Shown here one piece after another: positions 57,316 through 64,000 of a stretch of DNA of 64,000 nt. The stretch lies in contig OZ005662.1 of NCBI GenBank assembly GCA_963930645.1, positions 5,647,436 to 5,711,435 of the forward strand. The letters are read 5' to 3'. Made by a program: the position numbers and the translations under genes. Source of the DNA: Salticus scenicus (lineage: Eukaryota > Arthropoda > Arachnida > Araneae > Salticidae). How positions within the stretch are numbered: the stretch's first letter is position 1; each line of letters starts with the position of its first letter. The notes under the pieces were generated by a model that made no database searches, had not been told where the DNA came from, and saw only the letters and a list, made by a program, of their open reading frames with translations.

Positions 57316-60074
57316 TACGATTTTTTTTTCTAAGTTTTTTTTTTTTGTTAAAAGTAAAAAAAATCGATAACTTTGTTTTAAATTATCACAGATTTATGGT
57401 TCAACCATTCGTTTTAAAGGTATTGACGAGATCTTTCGAATGATACCCATCTTCAAAATTCAACCCCCCTGGGGGGGTACTTCCCTCCCAGGGGGGAACC
57501 GATGCCCCCCCATGCACAAATTTTTTTTCCTAGTTAACTACTACTATTATCAATAATTCATATTAATTTTACAATCACAAGTTTAAAATAACTCTCATTA
57601 TGCCCATTTATACGGAATTTTGTCCTATAAAATGCGATCACAGCGCCACCTGTTGAGCTATTGATCCCCAAATCTAATGGGCACCAGTTCATGTCAGGGT
57701 GCAACTAAATACCAAGTTTGGTTAAATTTCATTCATTGGTTCGTGAGATACAGCGTCCACAAAAAAATGATACAGACAGACAGACAGACAGACAGACACA
57801 CAGACAGACAGACACACAGACAGACATTTTTTAAAAACTATCAATTCGTGTTCAGGACATCCCAAAACGTGTAGATCCGTCAAAAAACGGAGGTCGAAGA
57901 TTTTCGCGAATCCAATACTTTCTCTATATTACATACTAGCAGGCTTTGCCCGCTTCGCTGGACATTAAACTTAAATGAGTTGTCAAAATCCCATATCTTT
58001 ATTAATAACCCAAGTTCTCGCTGTGATTGGTAGAGGTTTTCTCGCTCGCAAAGTGAGGAGTCTAGGTCTCCACTGTCTTCGGCACAACTTACCCACTTCT
58101 TACTTCCCCTTCCTCAGCGGGTGAGTTCGAAGTTTTGCAAAATCACACTAAAGTACATAATGCGTACACTTAATCAATATACAGTCTGGGTCCCCACTGC
58201 CTTAGGCACAACTTACCCACTTGTTACTTCCCCTTCCTCAGTGGGTGAGTTCGAAGTTTTGCAAAATCCCACTAACGTACATAATGCGTACACTTAATCA
58301 ATATCCGCACACCAAAATTCGCCATTCTAAGATAATTCAAAGCGAATTCAAACGGAAAAGCATGTTTTTACACATGTTTATTGGGAACGACTTCAGTATA
58401 AACCCACAACGATATTTGGCGATTTTTTTTGTTGGCGATTATGGCTAAATCATAAATCTAAAAATCATAAATCATATATGATAAATGACAAAATCATAAT
58501 CTAAACCATAAATCCAAAATAAGCAAAATATTAGGCTGCCATATTATATCGCAAACAGTCCAGAACGACATCGTTATCCTTCAAAACAACGCCAAAGAAA
58601 AATCGCCAAATTCAGCTGTGGGGTTATACTGAAGTTATACCGTTTATTGGCTTCCGACTCCGAGAAGGGGGGGGGGGAGATTTCGAATTTCGTGAAATCC
58701 AGTTACAATAAGTGCCGGATGCAAACAAACAATTTACGCACCAAATTTCGTGACCACAGAAGTCTTTAATAGAAAATATAAATAAATAAGTACAAAATGC
58801 ACAGCTTTAGTATGGGAACCCTTTGGTGACTTTAAATATTTTAAGCCATTTTTGCGATGAACTGAATTGGCTATCTCAATTGTGCAATCAAAGATCTTGG
58901 CGAGAAACGTCCGAGCTACTTCGGTTCCGAATTTCAAATTTTGCCAAAGGGATCCAATACTAAAGCTGTTCCATATCGAATCTAGGTTGAAAACGGAAAA
59001 AGGGTAAAATAAATTAGAAATATCAGACCTATATTTATAAATTTGGTACCAAATGAAAGAGGCGATTTTTCTGAATCCAGGGGTGCAAACAGTTTTTCGA
59101 TGCGACAATTAGATATTAAAAAAATTACTAAAGTATGAAATTTAAGTGGCAACGGAAAAACGGAAAAAGGAGAAAATAAATTAGAAGTATCAGACCTATC
59201 GTTACAAATTCAGTACCAAATTAAAGAGATGATTTTTCTGAATCTTGGGGTGTAAACAGTTTTTCGATACGACAATTAGATGTTTTAAAATTAACTAAAG
59301 TATGAAACTCAGATGGCAAAACTTCATTTAAATCTTTTCATAATTTGTAGTGCGATTCACGCGAATGAAAAAAGTTTTTATCTTAAAAATTTATTTTTGC
59401 ATTTTATTTTTCCATTCAAAGCGTTTTAGTGAAAAAATATTTATGGCGCATGCGCAGGCGTTTTTTACCCACAATTTAAACACTAATCAGAATTTTGAAA
59501 ATTTCTATAGATATAATTTTAAGTTGGGTGAAGACCTAAGTTTCTGCCAAGCGCCGTTGAATTCCGTCCAGCCGTTCTCGAGTGATGCCCGGACAAACGT
59601 GTTTTAGTCTTTTACCCCCCAGGGGGGAACGGGGGAGAATTTCTGAAAAGTTGATGGATATAATTTTAAGTTGGGTGAAGACCTAAATCCCTGCCAAGCG
59701 CCGTTGAATTCCGTTCAGCCGTTCTCGAGTGATGCCCGGACAAACGTGTTTTAGTCTTTTACCCCCTAGGGGGGGAACGGGGGGGAATTTCCGAAAAGTT
59801 GATAGATATAATTTTAAGTTGGGTGAAGACCTAAATTACTGCCAAGCGTCGTTGAATTCCGTCCAGCCGTTCCCGAGTGATGCCCGGACAAAAAAAGCGA
59901 CATTCGGACACGATGACATACACACAGACACACACACACACACACACAGGCAAAATTTTCTGAAGTCATTTTCGGCTTTCATGGGGTGTGAAACGTGAAG
60001 ATATCGCAAAATTTTTCGATTCCGACAAATTTACAGACAAAACTCTGATTTTATTAATATAGATAGAAGAAAGT
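57218..60074 (-). mobile_element. Helentron-like copy split by a Helitron
   Basis: 3' end CTAG at 57218-57221 (minus strand), 5' end at 60074. Removing the Helitron at 57936-60063 restores a ~729-bp element with the target ACTTTCTTCTA|TATGTAATATAG. Flanks are T on both sides in element orientation. Confidence 0.78.
57936..60063 (-). mobile_element. Non-autonomous Helitron inserted inside a Helentron
   Basis: On the minus strand the element begins TCTATATTAATAAAATC (5' end at 60063) and ends GCGGGCAAAGCCTGCTAG (3' end at 57936), where GCGGGC/GCCTGC form a hairpin leading into CTAG. It sits between A and T with no duplication, as canonical Helitrons do. The host Helentron resumes exactly on both sides (57935 and 60064). 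The 2.1-kb body has no transposase. It holds internal tandem copies: ~125 bp x2 (about 58070-58310), ~155 bp x2 (about 58985-59310) and ~150 bp x3 (about 59500-59890). A CA microsatellite is at 59929-59948. Confidence 0.85.
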
Positions 60075-60134
60075 AATAAATTTATAGAGGTTATAAGTAA
60101 AACGAGTCAAAATGTAATTAGGATATGTCTTTTT

Positions 60135-60254
60135 ACTTTCTTCTATATGTAATATAGAGAAAGTATTGGATTCGCGAAAATTTTCGAAGTCCACTTTTTG
60201 ATGGATTTACATGTTTTGGGATATGGAGAACACGAATTAATAGTTTTTAGAAAA

Positions 60255-60285
<31 letters not shown>

Positions 60286-60868
60286 ATCATTTTTTTGTGG
60301 ACGCTGTATCTCACGAACCAATGAATGAAATTTAACCAAACTTGGTATTTAGTTGCACCCTGACATAAACTGGTGCTGATTAGATTTTGGGATCACTCGC
60401 TCAATAGGTGGCGTTGTGATCGCATTTTATGCAAATTTTTAACATGGCAGCATAGGACAAAATTCCGTATAAATGGGCATAAAGAGAGTTATTTTACACT
60501 TGTGATTGTAAAATTAATATGAATTATTGATAATAGTAGTAGTTAGCTAGGAAAAAAATTTTGTGCATGGGGGGGCATCGGTTCCCCCCCTGGGGGGGAA
60601 AATCCCCCCCCGGGGAAGTAAATTTTCAAGATGGGTATCTTTCGAAAGGTCTCGTTGATAATAGTAATAGTTAACTTGGAAAAAAATTTTGTGCATGTGG
60701 GGGCATCGGTTCCCCCCCACCGGGGGGGCAAAATTTCAAGATGGGTATCTTTCGAAAGATCTCGTCAATACCTTTAAAACGAATGGTTGAACGATGAATC
60801 TGTGATAATTTAAACCAAAGTTATCGATTTTTTTTACTTTTAACAAAAAAAAAAACAGAAAAATATCG

Positions 60869-60908
<40 letters not shown>

Positions 60909-61473
60909 GAAATTTAACCAAACTTGGTATTTAGTTGGTCCCCGACATAAACTGGTGCTGATTATGTTTGGGGATCAATAGCTCAAAAGGTGGCGCTGTG
61001 ATAGCATTTTATCTAAATTTTTAACATGGCAGCATAGGATAAAAATTCGTATAAATGTGCATAATTAGAGTTGTTTTAAACTTGTGATTGTAAAATTAAT
61101 ATGAATTATTGATAATAGTAGTATGTAACTAGGAAAAAAATTTTCTGCATGGAGGGGCATCGCTTCCCCCCCCCCTAGGGGAAAAATACCCCCCCCAGGG
61201 GGGGTAAATTTTCACATTGGGTATCTTTCGAAAGATCAGGTTGATAATAGTAGTAGTTAACTAGGAAAAAATTTTTGTGCATGTGGGGGCATCGGTTGCC
61301 CCCCCACCGGGGGGGGAAGTTCCCACCCGGGGGGGCAAAATTTCAAGATGGGTATCTTTCGAAAGATCTCGTCAATACCTTTAAAACGAATGGTTGAACG
61401 ATAAATCTGTGATAATTTAAACCAAAGTTATCGATTTTTTTTACTTTTAACAAAAAAAAACAGAAAAATATCG

Positions 61474-61508
<35 letters not shown>

Positions 61509-61894
61509 GAAATTTAACCAAACTTGGTATTTAGTTGGTCCCCGACATAAACTGGTGCTGACTATGTTTGGGGATCAATAGCTCAACAGGTGACGCTGTG
61601 ATAGCATTTTATCTAAATTTTTAACATGGCAGCATAGGACAAAAATTCGTATAAATGTGCATAATTAGAGTTGTTTTAAACTTGTGATTGTAAAATTAAT
61701 ATGAATTATTGATAATAGTAGTATGTAACTAGGAAAAAAATTTTCTGCATGGGGGGCATCGCTTCCCCCCCTGGGGGGATAAATTTTCAAGATGGGTATC
61801 TTTCGAAAGGTCTCGTCAATACCTTTAAAACGAATGGTTGAACTATAAATCTGTGATAATTTAAAACAAAGTTATCGATTTTTTTCACTTTTAA

Positions 61895-61931
<37 letters not shown>

Positions 61932-62040
61932 AGAAAAAAAAATCGTACTTTTTTTTTTTTTTTTTTTTTTAATATTGTTACTGATTGAATATGTATAGGT
62001 AAATATAGAAGAAAGTCTTGTGGTGGCCACAACATACTAG
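60135..62040 (+). mobile_element. Helentron-like element with an internally expanded body
   Basis: Begins ACTTTCTTCTATATGT and ends CTAG at 62037-62040, but is ~1.9 kb instead of ~0.7 kb. A unit of almost exactly 600 bp (start TAACGAAATTTAACCAAACT at 60905 and 61505) is repeated nearly identically, each with G-run/C-run blocks and a T tract. It looks like a tandem expansion. Confidence 0.72.
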
Positions 62041-62341
62041 TTTTTAGAAAGATGTCGGACAAATTAATAACGATATTTTGGATTCAACAATCCATTGCTA
62101 TTATGAGAAACATGTGAATACCCCCCCCCACCTCTTGCAATAATTTGTCCTTGATAACGACGGTACAATAGGGTGACCAGATGTCCTTATTTTCTGAGGA
62201 CAGTCCTCATTTTTCAAGTGCTGTCCTCAGTTGCTTTCAGAAGTTCTCATATCCTCATTTGTCCTCATTTTCGGACGTTTGTTCTCATTTGTCCTCATTT
62301 TTCAGTAATTTCCTTCTTTACTTAGGGGTACAAAGGGAAAG

Positions 62342-63274
62342 TACAGTCGGTAACAAAATTATTCGAGAGCTAGCAATAATTCCTATATAAAAAAAAGTAC
62401 ACTCAATACTGCTTTGATAAATAAATCCTTGTCGAATCATGTTCTTAGTCAGTGTAAGAACATGATTCGATAAGGATGTATTTAACAAAGCTGAATTAAG
62501 TGTACGTTTTTACTTTCTTCTATATGTAATATAGAGAAAGTATTGGATTCGCGAAAATTTTCGACCTCCGTTTTTTGACGGATCTACACGTTTTGGGATG
62601 TCCTGAACACGAATTGATAGTTTTTAGAAAATGTCTGTCTGTCTGTCTGTCTGTGTCTGTATCATTTTTTTGTGGACGCTGTATCTCACGAACCAATGAA
62701 TGAAATTTAACTAAACTTGGTATTTAGTTGCACCCTGACATGAACTGGTGCTGATTAGATTTGGGGATCAATAGCTCAACAGGTGGCGTTGTGATCGCAT
62801 TTTATGCAAATTTTTAACATGGCAGCATAGAACAAAATTCCGTATAAATGGGCATAATGAGAGTTATTTTAAACTTGTGATTGTAAAATTAATATGAATT
62901 ATTGATAATAGTAGTAGTTAACTAGGAAAAATTTTTTGTGCATGGGGGGGGCATCGGTTCCCCCCTGGGGGGAAGTACCCCCCGGGGGGGGGCAAAGTTT
63001 CAAGATGGGTATCTTTCGAAAGATCTCGTCAATACCTTTAAAACGAATGGTTGAACTATAAATCTGTGATAATTTAAAACAAAGTTATCGATTTTTTTTA
63101 CTTTTAACAAAAAAAAAAAAAAAAAAAAAAAAAATCGTATTTTTTTTTTTTTTTTTTTTTGTTACTGATTGAATATGTACAGGAAAATATAGAAGAAAGT
63201 CTTGTGGTGACCACAACATACTAGTTTATATAGGAATTATTGCTAGCGCTCGAATAATTTTGTTGCCGATTATA
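62342..63274. mobile_element. Palindromic Tc1-type miniature element, copy 4, split by a Helentron
   Basis: TACAGTCGGTAACAAAATTA starts the left arm; the right arm is cut at 62511 within a T run and resumes at 63225 (TTTATATAGGAATTATTGCT) to 63274. Removing 62512-63224 restores a ~220-bp palindrome. Confidence 0.82.
62512..63224 (+). mobile_element. Complete Helentron-like (Helitron2) non-autonomous element, 713 bp
   Basis: This copy defines the family ends because it interrupts a known miniature element. The start is ACTTTCTTCTATAT and the end is ATATAGAAGAAAGT, then the hairpin TTGTGG...CCACAA (here with a mismatch), then CATACTAG. The 5' terminal 14 bases are the exact reverse complement of the 3' subterminal 14 bases, that is, asymmetric terminal inverted repeats. 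It sits between T and T without duplication. The interior has a (TGTC)n microsatellite, a G-run/C-run block near 62940-62995 and a long A/T tract near the 3' end. No ORF. Confidence 0.8.
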
Positions 63275-63317
63275 TATATTTTTAAGTTATTCTCCTGTTT
63301 TCTAATTTACATTTGTT

Positions 63318-64000
63318 ACTTCTTCTATGTGTAATATAGAGAAAGTATTGGATTCGTGAAAATTTTCGACCTCCGTTTTTTGATGGATTTACACGTTTTG
63401 GGATGTCCTGAACACGAATTGATAGTTTTTAGAAAATGTCTGACTGTTTGTCTGTGTGTATGACGATTTTTGTGGAAGCTGTATCTCACGAACCAATGAA
63501 TGAAATTTAACCAAACTTGGTATTTAGTTGGTCCCTGACATAAACTGGTGCTGATTACATTTGGGGATCAATCGCTCAACAGGTGGCGCTGTGATCGCAT
63601 TTTTTTTTCTAAATTTTTAACATGGCAGTATAGGACAAAATTTCGTATAAATGTACATAATGAGAGTTATTTTCAACTTGTGATTGTAAAATTAATATCA
63701 ATTATTGATAATAGTAGTAGGTAACTAGGAAAAAAATTCTGTGCATGTGAGGGCATCGCTTTCCCCCCCCCCCTGGGGGGGAGGTAAATTTTCAAGATGG
63801 GTATCTTTCGAAAGGTCTCGTCAATACCTTTAAAACGAATGGTTGAACTATAAATCTATGACAATTTAAAACAATGTTATCGATTTTTTTTTTTTACTTT
63901 TAACGAAAAAAAACTTAGAATTTTTTTTTTTTTTTTTTTTTTAATATTGTTACTGAGTGAATTTGTATAGGAAAATATAGAAGAAAGTCTTGTGGTGGCC
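63318..64000 (+). mobile_element. Helentron-like copy cut by the window end
   Basis: Starts ACTTCTTCTATGTGTAATAT (one small deletion in the 5' end) and runs to GAAAGTCTTGTGGTGGCC; only the last ~14 bases lie beyond the window. Confidence 0.72.

Overview
The window looks like an intron-dominated stretch of an AT-rich animal genome, most probably an arthropod. A spider or other chelicerate would fit, but that is inference from repeat content, not proof. There is no bacterial-style gene arrangement, rRNA or true tRNA gene. Almost every long reading frame is either a transposon remnant or a shadow of repeats.

The only evidence for a host gene is a set of three short plus-strand exons: 9383-9551 (with the start codon at 9444), 41755-41785 and 54973-55019. 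Each has a good polypyrimidine tract with AG before it and a GT donor after it. Their phases fit (0, then 1, then 0), and together they give one open frame of 62 codons. If this is right, the whole window is one gene's 5' part: an intron before 9383, a 32.2-kb intron, a 13.2-kb intron, and a further intron running past 64000. I do not recognise the protein.

The introns are filled with mobile DNA. (1) A dominant non-autonomous family of about 0.7 kb (ACTTTCTTCTATAT...hairpin...CATACTAG, at least 14 copies or pieces) has the hallmarks of Helentron/Helitron2 elements: asymmetric terminal inverted repeats, a 3' hairpin and insertion between two Ts. (2) A second rolling-circle family with canonical Helitron ends (A|TC...CTAG|T) occurs at 21535-22396, 30193-32127 and 57936-60063. 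(3) A Penelope-like retroelement at about 32559-35440 encodes reverse transcriptase plus a GIY-YIG endonuclease; it has a 952-bp inverted partial copy, hammerhead ribozyme motifs and a 15-bp target duplication. Three older Penelope 3' ends are also present. (4) A Tc1-type DD34E transposon (5539-7174) has a broken transposase gene. (5) hAT, piggyBac-like, Harbinger-like, Tc1/pogo and mariner-like miniature elements and tRNA-derived SINEs are present, many with intact target duplications. (6) Tandem arrays include a 7-kb array of diverged ~290-bp units (about 22.4-29.6 kb) and a nested 35-bp/140-bp array (52.7-54.2 kb).

Layout: 1-9.4 kb miniature elements and the Tc1 copy; 9.4-9.55 kb exon A; 9.6-21.5 kb LTR-like repeat, Harbinger-like and Helentron copies, hAT elements and SINEs; 21.5-29.7 kb Helitron plus tandem array; 30.2-35.7 kb Helitron, Helentron and Penelope nest; 35.8-43 kb Helentron copies, SINE and Penelope relics and exon B; 43.2-54.8 kb foldback element, SINE, Helentrons, two hAT elements and the nested satellite; 55.0 kb exon C; 57.2-64 kb a dense cluster of Helentrons with a Helitron and a Tc1-like miniature element. 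Several nested insertions give exact empty sites, so relative ages can be read directly.
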